This document shows, piece by piece, positions 34,771 to 44,765 of a stretch of 64,000 nucleotides of DNA (its first letter is position 1; every line of letters begins with the position of its first letter). Origin of the DNA: Kangiella profundi. Its GTDB lineage: Bacteria > Pseudomonadota > Gammaproteobacteria > Enterobacterales > Kangiellaceae. The stretch is from the NCBI RefSeq assembly GCF_002838765.1, contig NZ_CP025120.1, forward strand, positions 1,674,001 to 1,738,000, given 5' to 3'. The notes under the pieces are model-generated. The model did not search any database and was not told the origin of the DNA. It saw only the letters and a program-made list of their open reading frames with translations. The position numbers and the translations under genes were made by a program.

Positions 34771-37700
34771 TTAAGCATGCTCGGTCAACACCACATAGGA
34801 CACAACCATAAAGTCTTCAATCCCCTGTGCACTGGAAGCGGAAAGGACTGTTCCCCCTTTGGTAAACAGGCTTTCTACGCCCTTTTCTTCGCTTTTATCC
34901 TGAATACTATCAATGGCCACCGCAAGCAATCGCTGATAATGGGACATGTCTTTTTGCTTGTTGGTAACGTCATCAAACCATTGTGTAGACTCTTCTACTA
35001 CATCACTATAGGTAAATGCCTGCCTTTTCATTAAATCGAGGATTTTCTTACTCTGAGTAAAGTTAAGCTGAATCGTCTCATCATCAGTGACATAGATAAA
35101 GAAATAAGGTGCTAATGGATAATTGCTATCAACCTGCACCGCTTGCTTGCCAGTCTTGAGGTTTTTCAGGCAAAAAATAACACCGGGCTTGAAACCATCG
35201 TCTTTAAGCTCTTCATCAAGGGGAACAACAGAAAACAAACCTAATGGAGCCATTTCGAGATCTGGCAACTTGTCGACACCAGCCCCTTTTTGCGACTCAC
35301 GGTCCCGTTTCATGTAGTCCGAGAGGTCCATACGGAAATCATTCAGGGTTAAGTCGGTAATCGAAACACCGCCAGCCATATCTTCAAGGTCGATAACAGA
35401 GTCTTTGAGTTGCTGTAGCTGTTTTCGGCGATACTCTAGATCATTCATCTCGTTATCGCTTTCATCAATGACGTTTTCCTCTCCGGTAGCTGATATATCA
35501 AGTAATACCATGCGCCCGGAAACTCTTGCTTCTAGATTAATGTACTCATCAAGCTCCATGTTTGGCCAAAAATTAATCAGCTGAATTTGGCTGTTTTTTG
35601 AGCCAAGACGATCAATTCGGCCAAATCGCTGAATGATTCTTACTGGATTCCAATGAATATCATAGTTAATCAGGGTATCGCAATCCTGGAGGTTCTGGCC
35701 TTCACTTATACAGTCAGTAGCTATTAACAGATCAATTTCTGCAGTTTGCCCCAGATCAAGCTTATCTCTTTCTTTCGATATTGGAGAAAATGCAGTAAGA
35801 ATATTGTTTAAATCACCCCCAACCCCCGTTAAGGTCGTTTTATTCGTACCTGATCCAGTCACTAATGCACTATGTAAGCCATGCTCTTTTTGTATCCATC
35901 TCGATAAATGATTGTAAAGGTACTGAGCTGTATCAGCAAAAGCCGTAAAAACAATGACTTTCTTGTTATTGGGATTTAGGGGGTACAGGATTTTTTCTGA
36001 AATTGTGTCTTTAAGCTGTTCTAACTTAGCATCACGCTCAACAGTCACTTTTCTAGCAGCTCCAGCTATATTCGATAAGAATAGTCGATCGGATTCCAGT
36101 TCCTGTTTAAATCTGATTAAATCCATATCTTGCAACAATACTTTCGTTTTGTTACCGATTAGAAAAGGCTCCAACTCAGGGGAATCTAGCTCTATATCAT
36201 GTATTTCTTCAATGTTTAGTTCTTCGACACTTCCGTCCTCGTGCTCCTCGATTTTTTGAAGAAGATGTTCAATTTGGGTATTTAGCTTCTCCACGGTAAG
36301 TCTAAATGATCTGATTGAACTCTCCATTCGCTTTAGAAGATTGACCCTCATTAAGTGAATCAAACTTTCTTCACGGTCTATTTGTTTAAATACTCCTTTA
36401 CCACCGCCTACTGCTCGGTCGTAACGCCTTGCATATTCTCCTTTTTTTGCGTGCCTTACAAACTTTAAGGGTGAATAACCTGCTAAAGAAAGCATACGAA
36501 TGGTTTTATTTAACTCTTTAAGAGGTGGGAATTCACCGGAAAGGTCTATATCGGCATAAATATTTCTGGGTGGTAAACGATATGGAAAATCACCCATTTC
36601 TTCTGTACCGTAATATTTTTCAATATGCTTTCTTGAACGGGCAATAGTCACAATATCTAGTAGCTTAAAATAATCAAAGTTCATGATTTCAAGAAGAGAA
36701 GCAGTGGTTCTGCTTTCAACTGGCTCACTAGACCATTGATTAAATCGCTTTTGAGCTAATCTTAACGTTGAGTCGATATTCTGGATACCGAGATCATAAA
36801 AAGCGTTGTCTCGTCCCTCTGTAATAAATGCTACTTGATTCTTTAAATCATTCATCCGATTATTAACGGGCGTTGCTGAAAGCATTAACACTTTAGTCTT
36901 AACCCCTGAGCGAATAATATCGTTCATTAGCCGCTCATAGCGTGTTTTTCCTTCTGCTTTGTTTGGACTATTACGGAAATTATGCGATTCATCAATAACT
37001 ACAAGATCATAATTGCCCCAATTAACGGTTTCCAGGTTGATTTCTCCTGAGTAACCCTTATCTCGGGTTAAGTCTGTATGGTTCAGAACATCAAAGTTGA
37101 AGCGATCAGAGGCAAGCAGATTACGCTTGTCATTAATGGTGTAGACAGTCCAGTTTTCACGCAACTTTTTAGGACACAAAACAAGCACACGGTCATTGCG
37201 TAGTTCGTAATACTTTATAACAGCAAGTGCTTCAAACGTTTTACCAAGACCGACACTGTCCGCAATAATACAGCCATTATGCTTTTCAAGCTTATCAATA
37301 GCACCTAAAACACCATCTTTTTGGAACTTATACAGTTTATTCCACACAATAGTGTCTTTTATACCCGTCTTGCTCCGGATAATGTTTTCTTCATCAAAAT
37401 CTGTAAGAAAGTCTTTAAAGATACTGTATAGAGTTAGATAGTAAACAAAATATGCTGGTTGGTGAGAAGCTATAAAATTAATTTTTTTTATAAGGTCTTG
37501 CTTAATATCTTGTGTCGCTACCTCATCGTTCCAGACTCCATCGAACATACTTAAAAGTTGCTGGGTCGTTTCACTGTCTGAAAAGCCAGTATTCATCTGG
37601 ATGTTATTTGCACGGACAAGCCCAAGACCAGTTGGGGTTATAGTGGCACTTCCATGGATAGAAAAGCTACCACTTTCAGATTCTAAGCTTATTAAATTCT

Positions 37701-38019
37701 GTCCAGCCTGCTCTTCAGTACAGAATTTAACTTCTGCTTTATTCTCTAACCAAGCTGCGAACTCCTTTGCTATACTTTTTTGGTCTAGTTGGTTAATTAG
37801 TCTAACTTCTTGCCATCCACCGATTAGTGTTTGTAAAGACACGTCTTCCCAGGAAGTCAGTAGAACTCTTGCACTCTTTAATTTTTTCAACTCTTCTTTT
37901 AATGCATTAAATCCATAAAGAGTAAACATGCTAGATAAAACCGAAAGCTTAGAAGATTGAAAGTTATATTTTTTTAGCTCCTCGCCAACATAGCCATTAT
38001 TTTTATTATCAAGTAACAC
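34771..38019 (-). CDS. SNF2/RapA-type helicase with degenerate PLD-like N-terminus
   Basis: This 1082-residue protein has Walker A DSVGLGKT (254-261), motif II DESHNFRN (343-350), MLSATPVNN and the C-terminal motif VI QRFGRIDRLGS, with a long charged coiled insertion between the RecA lobes. Residues ~20-150 resemble a phospholipase D-like module: GSATITPTGLG (123-133) fits the GSxNxTxxGL part, but the HxK catalytic dyad is not evident. The GTG start is supported by AAAGGAG seven bases upstream. It is the first gene of the operon, 63 bases before DUF4391. It is likely a DNA translocase for the defence complex. Confidence 0.82.
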   Translation of the reverse strand: MLLDNKNNGYVGEELKKYNFQSSKLSVLSSMFTLYGFNALKEELKKLKSARVLLTSWEDVSLQTLIGGWQEVRLINQLDQKSIAKEFAAWLENKAEVKFCTEEQAGQNLISLESESGSFSIHGSATITPTGLGLVRANNIQMNTGFSDSETTQQLLSMFDGVWNDEVATQDIKQDLIKKINFIASHQPAYFVYYLTLYSIFKDFLTDFDEENIIRSKTGIKDTIVWNKLYKFQKDGVLGAIDKLEKHNGCIIADSVGLGKTFEALAVIKYYELRNDRVLVLCPKKLRENWTVYTINDKRNLLASDRFNFDVLNHTDLTRDKGYSGEINLETVNWGNYDLVVIDESHNFRNSPNKAEGKTRYERLMNDIIRSGVKTKVLMLSATPVNNRMNDLKNQVAFITEGRDNAFYDLGIQNIDSTLRLAQKRFNQWSSEPVESRTTASLLEIMNFDYFKLLDIVTIARSRKHIEKYYGTEEMGDFPYRLPPRNIYADIDLSGEFPPLKELNKTIRMLSLAGYSPLKFVRHAKKGEYARRYDRAVGGGKGVFKQIDREESLIHLMRVNLLKRMESSIRSFRLTVEKLNTQIEHLLQKIEEHEDGSVEELNIEEIHDIELDSPELEPFLIGNKTKVLLQDMDLIRFKQELESDRLFLSNIAGAARKVTVERDAKLEQLKDTISEKILYPLNPNNKKVIVFTAFADTAQYLYNHLSRWIQKEHGLHSALVTGSGTNKTTLTGVGGDLNNILTAFSPISKERDKLDLGQTAEIDLLIATDCISEGQNLQDCDTLINYDIHWNPVRIIQRFGRIDRLGSKNSQIQLINFWPNMELDEYINLEARVSGRMVLLDISATGEENVIDESDNEMNDLEYRRKQLQQLKDSVIDLEDMAGGVSITDLTLNDFRMDLSDYMKRDRESQKGAGVDKLPDLEMAPLGLFSVVPLDEELKDDGFKPGVIFCLKNLKTGKQAVQVDSNYPLAPYFFIYVTDDETIQLNFTQSKKILDLMKRQAFTYSDVVEESTQWFDDVTNKQKDMSHYQRLLAVAIDSIQDKSEEKGVESLFTKGGTVLSASSAQGIEDFMVVSYVVLTEHA

Positions 38020-38267
38020 TAATTACTCCTTTTGTATTAACAACATATGCTTACTGAATAAACTATGCTTATTTATTAGTAGTTGCTGATTTTAGGACTG
38101 ACTTTAATAAACTCATCTTATGTATCAATTTGTAGCCCATTGATACTAGCTTTAAATGTGACCCCGTTCAACTTTTGAATTAATGCAAATATGCATTAAA
38201 AGCATATCTGTTAAAAGCGTAACTTAGTGATAAGATTTTATATCCGTAATTAATAAAACGTACCCTG
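38020..38267. promoter_or_regulatory. Divergent promoter region of the restriction operon
   Basis: This 248-bp AT-rich gap separates the helicase gene (minus) from a small membrane protein gene (plus). It holds a perfect inverted repeat TAATGCA-AATA-TGCATTA at 38181-38198, a candidate operator. No -35/-10 pair could be assigned with confidence, and no regulator gene lies in the operon. Confidence 0.45.
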
Positions 38268-38618
38268 ATGGAAAAGACATTCAAAAGAAAGTTAATAATT
38301 ATATACGCCATGCTAATTACCTCTTTACTTTTCATAATAACCTCAATGACGGGCTTGCTAAAACCCTCTGATGAGCTGGCTGAAGTATGGTTTCAGAGAA
38401 GTGGTTCAATTGCAGTTGCTTTGGCAATCTTTGCGGAAATCGGTCTGGTCAGTTTGACTATGAAAAATAAGTCGCTAATAGAAACCATGTACCTCCAGAA
38501 ACTTGAGAGATGGATTGATGTAGGCGAGATCATTGCTAAGACTATGCTAGTGCTTGGAACTGTTGTTTGGGGATATGGTGATTTGTTCCACAGATGGTTA
38601 TCGACTTTGCTCGGATAA
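38268..38618 (+). CDS. Small membrane protein of unknown function
   Basis: This 116-residue protein has a positively charged start (MEKTFKRK) and three hydrophobic helices: about 9-30 (LIIIYAMLITSLLFIITSM), 45-65 (SGSIAVALAIFAEIGLVSL) and 90-105 (AKTMLVLGTVVWGYGDL). I do not recognise a family. It is transcribed away from the restriction operon and ends at a terminator shared with tRNA-Ser. It could be an unrelated chromosomal gene or a membrane partner of the defence block; nothing in the sequence decides. Confidence 0.6.
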   Translation: MEKTFKRKLIIIYAMLITSLLFIITSMTGLLKPSDELAEVWFQRSGSIAVALAIFAEIGLVSLTMKNKSLIETMYLQKLERWIDVGEIIAKTMLVLGTVVWGYGDLFHRWLSTLLG

Positions 38619-38642
38619 GCTAACCAAGAACTTCAGGCATAA

Positions 38643-38668
38643 AAAAAGACGCTGGTTAGCGTCTTTTT
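38643..38668. terminator. Bidirectional terminator
   Basis: AAAAAGACGCT / AGCGTCTTTTT with loop GGTT has A and T runs on both sides. It serves the small membrane protein gene (plus) and tRNA-Ser (minus). Confidence 0.9.
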
Positions 38669-38674
38669 AAGATA

Positions 38675-38765
38675 TGGCGGAGAGGGTGGGATTTGAACCC
38701 ACGGTGGGCTACAAACCCACGCCGGTTTTCAAGACCGGTGCATTCAGCCGCTCTGCCACCTCTCC
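38675..38765 (-). tRNA. tRNA-Ser (anticodon TGA)
   Basis: The minus strand gives a 91-base class II tRNA: acceptor GGAGAGG / CCTCTCC, anticodon stem CCGGT with loop CTTGAAA, long variable arm and encoded CCA. Its 3' end faces the accessory block to the left. Confidence 0.97.
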
Positions 38766-38906
38766 GAATTGCGCGAAATAATACCGTATGAAGTTTCCTT
38801 ATGGAAGCCTTTTTAGCAAAAAAATCGCTGTTTTTTCTGTTATTTTTCATAACCGGTCAGTTTTGATTACTATTTAATCTAAACTGGCTGAATTCTGGTT
38901 ATGAAT

Positions 38907-38983
38907 TGGTCGGAGCGAGAGGATTTGAACCTCCGACCCCTTGCACCCCATGCAAGTGCGCTACCAAGCTGCGCCACGCTCCG
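38907..38983 (-). tRNA. tRNA-Pro (anticodon GGG)
   Basis: The minus strand gives a 77-base cloverleaf: acceptor CGGAGCG / CGCTCCG, anticodon stem CTTGC with loop ATGGGGT, T arm GGAGGTTCAAATCCTC and encoded CCA. Confidence 0.97.
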
Positions 38984-39008
38984 ACTAGCATTTTCAATTA
39001 GGCAATAA

Positions 39009-39037
39009 AAAATGCGGTGCCAATAGTACCGCATTTT
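39009..39037 (-). terminator. Terminator of the translation operon
   Basis: AAAATGCGGT / ACCGCATTTT has a nine-base loop, and TTATTG follows on the minus strand. It lies about 44 bases after the MerR gene stop. Confidence 0.85.
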
Positions 39038-39080
39038 CCTGATATTGCAATGATTTGTTGTTGCTTATTCTTAGCTGGGG

Positions 39081-39431
39081 TTAGGCTGCTAAGAATTGCT
39101 TGAGCTTTTCAAGTTCTTCAATTAACTCATCGATTTGCGCCTTGTTGACCGGAGCTTCTTCGCCGTTGCTCTCGCTCAGGCATTGTCTGGCTCCGCCAAT
39201 CGTATAACCGTGTTCATACAATAATGAACGGATTTGGCGAACGATTAGTACGTCATCGCGTTGATAGTAACGACGGTTACCACGACGCACGGGATCCAGT
39301 TGGTCGAACTCTTGTTCCCAGTAGCGTAGGACGTGTGGTTTTACTGCGCAAAGGTCGCTTACTTCCCCAATAGTAAAGTAGCGTTTGCCGGGAATAGCCG
39401 GCAATTCGTTATTGTTGCTCGGTTCCAACAT
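39081..39431 (-). CDS. MerR family transcriptional regulator
   Basis: This 116-residue protein has a winged helix-turn-helix ([22 protein letters not shown]) and the wing [14 protein letters not shown] short C-terminal coiled coil rich in Glu and Leu ([15 protein letters not shown]) follows. It lacks the Cys residues of metal sensors. The MerR gene placed right after ihfA is conserved in many gammaproteobacteria, where its targets are mostly unknown. Its start overlaps the ihfA end by 23 bases, so it is co-translated. Confidence 0.88.
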   Translation of the reverse strand: MLEPSNNNELPAIPGKRYFTIGEVSDLCAVKPHVLRYWEQEFDQLDPVRRGNRRYYQRDDVLIVRQIRSLLYEHGYTIGGARQCLSESNGEEAPVNKAQIDELIEELEKLKQFLAA

Positions 39432-39711
39432 AGTCGGCGACTTTTCCTCTTAATTTTTGTCCAGGCTTGAAGGTCACTACGCGCCGCGCGCTGATTGGAA
39501 CTTCTTCTCCGGTTTTAGGGTTACGCCCAGGTCTTTGTGCCTTGTCCCTGAGTTCAAAGTTTCCGAAGCCGGAAAGTTTGACGTTATATCCATCTTCCAG
39601 GGCATCACGGATCTGCTCGAAAAACGCTTCTACGATTTCTTTCGACTCACGCTTGTTGAGCCCCAGCTCTTCGTACAAACGTTCTGCCATGTCAGCTTTT
39701 GTCAGTGCCAT
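39409..39711 (-). CDS. ihfA: Integration host factor subunit alpha
   Basis: This 100-residue HU/IHF-fold protein has [20 protein letters not shown], the DNA-intercalating arm with [20 protein letters not shown], and [11 protein letters not shown]. It forms the DNA-bending heterodimer IHF with IhfB. It follows pheT by 31 bases, the usual place for ihfA in gammaproteobacteria, so part of its transcription comes from the pheST operon. Confidence 0.97.
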   Translation of the reverse strand: MALTKADMAERLYEELGLNKRESKEIVEAFFEQIRDALEDGYNVKLSGFGNFELRDKAQRPGRNPKTGEEVPISARRVVTFKPGQKLRGKVADYVGTEQQ

Positions 39712-39742
39712 AATATATCCCCTTTGATTCCAGTGGAAGCGG

Positions 39743-42121
39743 CTAGTTTCTTAATACCGCTCCATATTGCTCAGCAAGTCCAGACACGACCTTATCGACC
39801 ACAGCATTGATTTCTGCGTCTTCTAGCGTCTTGTCCGGATGACGGAGTGTCATGGCCAATGCAATACTTTTCTTGCCTGGTTCCAAGTGCTCACCCTTGT
39901 ATATATCAAAAATATGGGCATCTGTCAGTAATTTCCCACCATTTTTTACAATAAAATCAAGTAATTCGCCCGCCTTCACAGAATCTTCTACAACTAGCGC
40001 AAGGTCGCGTCGAATGGATGGGAACTTGGATAATGGCTTAAATTCGGGCAATTTACGCTCAGAAAGCGGTGCAAGGTCCATCTGGAACACGAATGCGTCG
40101 ATATCCAGGTCGATTTCCTGCTGAACCTGTGGGTGGATTTTACCGATATAACCTACGGCATGACCGTCTACCACAATTTCCGCAGCCTGGCCTGGGTGAA
40201 GAATGTCCATGTGCAGAGTTTCGAAGTCGTATGACTTGTTAGTAGCCTGCAACAAGGCTTCCACGTCGCCTTTCAGGTCATAAAAATCCACTTTCTCACC
40301 ATCGGTGTTCCAGCTTTCTTTGTTACGCAGGCCGCAGACCAGACCGGCAATGGTCGGGATCTGCTGCAAGGTATCGCCAGAGTTAATGAAGCGTAAGCCA
40401 AGTTCGAAGATACGGATACGGTTCTGTTGGCGGTTGATGTTGAATTTCGCGGTGTTAACCAGGCCCGGCAGTAAGTTAGTGCGCATAACCGCCATTTCGC
40501 TGGAAATCGGGTTCATCAGCGACAATGGCTCAATGCCTGGGTGCAGTTGCAACTGGAACTCAGGTTCTACGAAGCTGTAGGTAATGACCTCTTGATAGCC
40601 GCGTTTAACCAGTACATCGCGCATGTCGTTTTTCCAGACGCGGTTTTCCGGCTGGTCGAACATGGCCATTTCGGCCTGTGGCTTGCGGCTTGGGATCTTG
40701 TTGTAGCCATAGACGCGAACCAGTTCTTCAATCAAGCTTTCTTCGTTGTCGATATCGAAACGGAAGCTCGGCACAACGACGTCCCAACCGTCTGCGTTGG
40801 CGGTAAGTTTAAGGCCGAGGCGCGTTAAGATGTCCTGCACCTGATCATCGGCAAATGGGAAGCCGACAACGCGTTCGATGCGCTGACGACGCAAACGCAG
40901 GTGGCGCTTGCTTGGCATGGCGTCGTGATCAACGGCTTCGATGATGTCGCCTGGCTGACCACCGACAATTTCAAGTAATAACTCAGTCGCACGCTCCATA
41001 GCAGTACGTTGCAATTCAAAGTCTACCCCGCGCTCATAACGATGCGATGCATCTGTATGCAGGCCATATTGGCGAGCACGACCGGCAATCGCAATAGGGT
41101 CGAAGTAAGCGCTTTCGAGGAAGATGTTGTCGGTTTGGCTATTAATGCCTGAATGCTCACCGCCCATTACACCGGCAATAGCTAGTGGCTTGTTATGATC
41201 TGCAATCAATAAGGTATCGTCAGTTAGCTCAACTTCCTGACCGTCTAGCAGAGTCAGCTTCTCGCCCTGTTTCGCCATACGAACATCAATGCCGCCTTCA
41301 ATCTGTTTAAGGTCGAACGCGTGCATCGGGTGACCAAGCTCAAGCAATACATAGTTAGTCACATCTACAACCGGATCAATTGAACGAACGCCAGAGCGCT
41401 CGATGTATTTAACCATCCAGTCTGGTGTTTTCGCCTGCGGGTTTATGCCTTTAATAACTCGACCAAGATAACGCGGACAGGCCTGTGGTGCAGAAAGCTT
41501 AATAGGTAAGACATCGCTGATTTCAGGAGTCAAAGCCTGTGGCTTGTGCTCGGTAACAGCAGTTTGCGTTAGTACTCCCACTTCACGGGCAATACCACGA
41601 ATGCCTAGGCAATCACCACGGTTTGGTGTTAGATCGACTTCAATAACGTGATCATTGAGGTCGAAGTAGTCTTTCATGTCCTGACCGAGTGGCGCCTGAC
41701 TATCCAGCTCAAGAATACCGTCACCATCTTCGCCAATTTCTAGCTCGGTGGATGAGCACAACATGCCTTGCGACTCAATGCCACGAAGCTTGGCTTTCTT
41801 GATTTTGAAGTCGCCCGGTAACACCGCGCCAATCATGGCTACCGCGACTTTGATGCCAGCACGTGCATTCGGCGCACCGCAGATAATTTGTAGCTCTTCG
41901 TCGCTGGCTGGACCAACAGAAACTTTGCAGACTCGCAGTTTATCCGCATCTGGATGCTGCTCGGCTTCCAGAATCTCGCCAACCACAACACCTGAGAATT
42001 TATTGCCTAAGTATTCGAAACCATCAACTTCCAGGCCAGCCATTGTTAATTTTTCTACCAGCTGTTGAGTAGAAATTTCAGGGTTTACCCACTCTCTTAA
42101 CCACTTTTCACTGAATTTCAT
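39743..42121 (-). CDS. pheT: Phenylalanyl-tRNA synthetase beta subunit
   Basis: This 792-residue protein has an N-terminal tRNA-binding OB fold ([21 protein letters not shown]), B3/B4 editing and B5 domains ([19 protein letters not shown]), a catalytic-like core, and a C-terminal ferredoxin-fold anticodon-binding domain ([20 protein letters not shown]). With PheS it forms the alpha2-beta2 enzyme. It is separated from pheS by 145 bases, much more than usual, because a long palindromic repeat lies between them. Confidence 0.97.
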   Translation of the reverse strand: MKFSEKWLREWVNPEISTQQLVEKLTMAGLEVDGFEYLGNKFSGVVVGEILEAEQHPDADKLRVCKVSVGPASDEELQIICGAPNARAGIKVAVAMIGAVLPGDFKIKKAKLRGIESQGMLCSSTELEIGEDGDGILELDSQAPLGQDMKDYFDLNDHVIEVDLTPNRGDCLGIRGIAREVGVLTQTAVTEHKPQALTPEISDVLPIKLSAPQACPRYLGRVIKGINPQAKTPDWMVKYIERSGVRSIDPVVDVTNYVLLELGHPMHAFDLKQIEGGIDVRMAKQGEKLTLLDGQEVELTDDTLLIADHNKPLAIAGVMGGEHSGINSQTDNIFLESAYFDPIAIAGRARQYGLHTDASHRYERGVDFELQRTAMERATELLLEIVGGQPGDIIEAVDHDAMPSKRHLRLRRQRIERVVGFPFADDQVQDILTRLGLKLTANADGWDVVVPSFRFDIDNEESLIEELVRVYGYNKIPSRKPQAEMAMFDQPENRVWKNDMRDVLVKRGYQEVITYSFVEPEFQLQLHPGIEPLSLMNPISSEMAVMRTNLLPGLVNTAKFNINRQQNRIRIFELGLRFINSGDTLQQIPTIAGLVCGLRNKESWNTDGEKVDFYDLKGDVEALLQATNKSYDFETLHMDILHPGQAAEIVVDGHAVGYIGKIHPQVQQEIDLDIDAFVFQMDLAPLSERKLPEFKPLSKFPSIRRDLALVVEDSVKAGELLDFIVKNGGKLLTDAHIFDIYKGEHLEPGKKSIALAMTLRHPDKTLEDAEINAVVDKVVSGLAEQYGAVLRN

Positions 42122-42176
42122 AATGCTTTACCTAGTTTGCTACTCTTTGTAGCTTTGCTATTCGCTTATATTTTCG

Positions 42177-42246
42177 TCACTCCCGCGAAGGCGGGAGTCT
42201 ATTCTTTTAAAGAGCTTTTATGGATTCCCGCCTTCACGGGAATGAC
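42177..42246. repeat. Inverted pair of palindromic repeats, family C, between pheS and pheT
   Basis: Two 24-base units, one at 42177-42200 (core CTCCCGC-GAAG-GCGGGAG) and its inverted near-copy at 42223-42246 (core ATTCCCG...CGGGAAT), surround a 22-base spacer. Each unit folds alone, and the pair can form one long hairpin with a few wobble positions in the pheST transcript. Confidence 0.85.
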
Positions 42247-42266
42247 ATGAATCTAAGCCCGTGCAA

Positions 42267-43334
<1,068 letters not shown>

Positions 43335-43362
43335 CTATGTCTATAAGTGACTCAAAAAGTCT

Positions 43363-43395
43363 CTAATTGAAAATGCATAAAAAAAGGAAGAGCAT
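43363..43395 (-). CDS. Possible Phe-rich leader peptide before pheS
   Basis: The ten-codon frame reads MLFLFLCIFN and contains three Phe codons (TTC, TTT, TTC). GGAAGG lies about seven bases before the ATG. It starts in the loop of the terminator hairpin and runs through its U tract to a TAG. In E. coli the pheM leader sits upstream of the attenuator, so the placement here is not classical. Expression is unproven. Confidence 0.35.
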   Translation of the reverse strand: MLFLFLCIFN

Positions 43396-43412
43396 TTCTG
43401 CCCTTCCTTTTT
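43379..43412 (-). terminator. Terminator or attenuator between rplT and pheS
   Basis: In the minus-strand RNA, AAAAAGGAAGGGCA pairs with TGCTCTTCCTTTTT (14 pairs, one G-U) around a GAAA tetraloop. A run of seven U residues overlaps its end. It lies 66 bases upstream of pheS within an otherwise continuous operon. Confidence 0.88.
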
Positions 43413-43479
43413 ACTTCAATCGCTCGTCACCCGGGGGCGACTAAAATACTCTTCTCGTTAAAGAACAGTTATCAGCTTA

Positions 43480-43839
43480 TTAAGCTTCAAGGGCAGATTT
43501 AGCTTGGTCTGCAAAAGCAGCAAATGCTACTTTATCAAAAACCGCTAATTCTGCTAGCATTTTACGATCAACTTCAATGTTTGATTTTTTCAAACCATTG
43601 ATAAAACGGCTATAAGACAAACCGTGTACACGAGCTTCAGCATTGATACGAGCAATCCATAAAGCACGGAATTGACGTTTACGCTGACGACGGTCACGAT
43701 ATGCATATTGACCCGCTTTGATAACAGCTTGTTTGGCTACACGGAATACACGACTACGTGCACCATAATAACCTTTAGCCTGCTTTAAGATTTTCTTGTG
43801 ACGCGCATGGGCAGTCACACCACGTTTTACTCTTGGCAT
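43480..43839 (-). CDS. rplT: 50S ribosomal protein L20
   Basis: This 119-residue basic protein has [20 protein letters not shown] and [20 protein letters not shown], diagnostic of L20. It is an early assembly protein on 23S rRNA and in enterobacteria represses its own operon by binding the rpmI leader. It follows rpmI by 15 bases. A strong terminator-like hairpin comes after it, before pheS. Confidence 0.98.
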   Translation of the reverse strand: MPRVKRGVTAHARHKKILKQAKGYYGARSRVFRVAKQAVIKAGQYAYRDRRQRKRQFRALWIARINAEARVHGLSYSRFINGLKKSNIEVDRKMLAELAVFDKVAFAAFADQAKSALEA

Positions 43840-43854
43840 CTCTTAATCCTCACC

Positions 43855-44052
43855 TTAACCGTTTGGCAACATACGATCGATTGAACGTGTGTCAGCAGCA
43901 TCAACTAATTTTGCGTGACGTAAATGACGCTTACGCTTAGTAGATTTCTTGGTCAGGATGTGACGCAAGTGTGATTGTTTGTGCTTGTAACGGCCAGAAG
44001 CAGTTTTCTTGAAACGCTTCGATGCACCGCGGTCAGTTTTCATCTTTGGCAT
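43855..44052 (-). CDS. rpmI: 50S ribosomal protein L35
   Basis: This 65-residue, highly basic protein begins [17 protein letters not shown] and contains [19 protein letters not shown], matching L35. It lies between infC and rplT in the conserved order. The 154-base gap to infC is where the L20 autoregulatory leader would be expected; I could not fold a convincing pseudoknot by eye. Confidence 0.97.
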   Translation of the reverse strand: MPKMKTDRGASKRFKKTASGRYKHKQSHLRHILTKKSTKRKRHLRHAKLVDAADTRSIDRMLPNG

Positions 44053-44206
44053 AGTAATATACTCGCATTGTTACCCGTCATGGCCATTGCTTTAAATTAT
44101 GCAATCGTTTGAGCGCATGACTAGTTACTAAAACGGACAGCTCAGTGGTTAAACCGTGCTGCCCAACCTATGAAGAATGTAAGTGCTCTTGCGAGACTCT
44201 TCTTAC

Positions 44207-44746
44207 TTACTTCTTCTTTTTGGGTCCAATCACCATCGTCATCTGACGACCTTCCATTGATGGGCGGTGTTCAACTGCTCCGTATTCTTCCAGGTCTTTT
44301 TCGACACGCTTCAACAACTCCATTCCGAGTTCTTGGTGCGCCATCTCACGACCACGGAAGCGAACAGTTACTTTCGCCTTGTCCCCGTCTTCGAGGAAAC
44401 GTATCAGGTTGCGTAGTTTTACCTGGTAGTCTCCTATGTCCGTCCCTGGGCGAAACTTGATTTCTTTCACGTGAGTTACTTTTTGCTTTTTCTTAGCAGC
44501 AGCTTTCGCTTTCTTCTGCTCAAAAAGGAACTTACCGAAATCCATCACTTTACAGACTGGAGGATTCGCATCTGGCGAAACTTCCACTAAGTCCAGGCCA
44601 GCTTCAGTAGCTTGCGCCAGGGCTTCTTTGATTCCTACTACACCGACATTTTCACCGGTGGCGTCTATCAGGCGAACTTCTTTCACCCGGATATCTTCAT
44701 TTATGCGCTGTCTGTCAGAGCGCTTATCACCTTTTCTGATGGTAAT
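44207..44746 (-). CDS. infC: Translation initiation factor IF-3, non-AUG start
   Basis: The protein contains [16 protein letters not shown], the [17 protein letters not shown] segment, a lysine-rich linker and the C-terminal [15 protein letters not shown] and GPKKKK end of IF-3. No ATG gives a full-length product. Extending to the ATT at 44746 gives 179 residues (reading ATT ACC ATC AGA), close to the usual 180. AAAGAGG precedes it; an ATC six bases further is also possible. AUU or AUC initiation of infC is the known basis of IF-3 autoregulation. It starts about 20 bases after the thrS stop. Confidence 0.95.
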   Translation of the reverse strand: MTIRKGDKRSDRQRINEDIRVKEVRLIDATGENVGVVGIKEALAQATEAGLDLVEVSPDANPPVCKVMDFGKFLFEQKKAKAAAKKKQKVTHVKEIKFRPGTDIGDYQVKLRNLIRFLEDGDKAKVTVRFRGREMAHQELGMELLKRVEKDLEEYGAVEHRPSMEGRQMTMVIGPKKKK

Positions 44747-44765
44747 TTTCCTCTTTAATTAGTGC

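Noticed and set aside
27006..38019. Interpretation of the operon as DISARM or BREX
   Set aside because: No DUF1998 (DrmB), PglZ, BrxC/PglY or Lon-like protein is present; the methyltransferase is type III Mod and the helicase-nuclease is Res.
38675..38765. Search for a direct repeat of the tRNA-Ser 3' end as an integration scar
   Set aside because: No second copy was seen by eye near the left end of the block; a computed search could still find a short or diverged one.
40825..41019. Several short frames antisense to pheT, pheS and thrS
   Set aside because: All lie inside well-supported synthetase genes and show no independent start signals.
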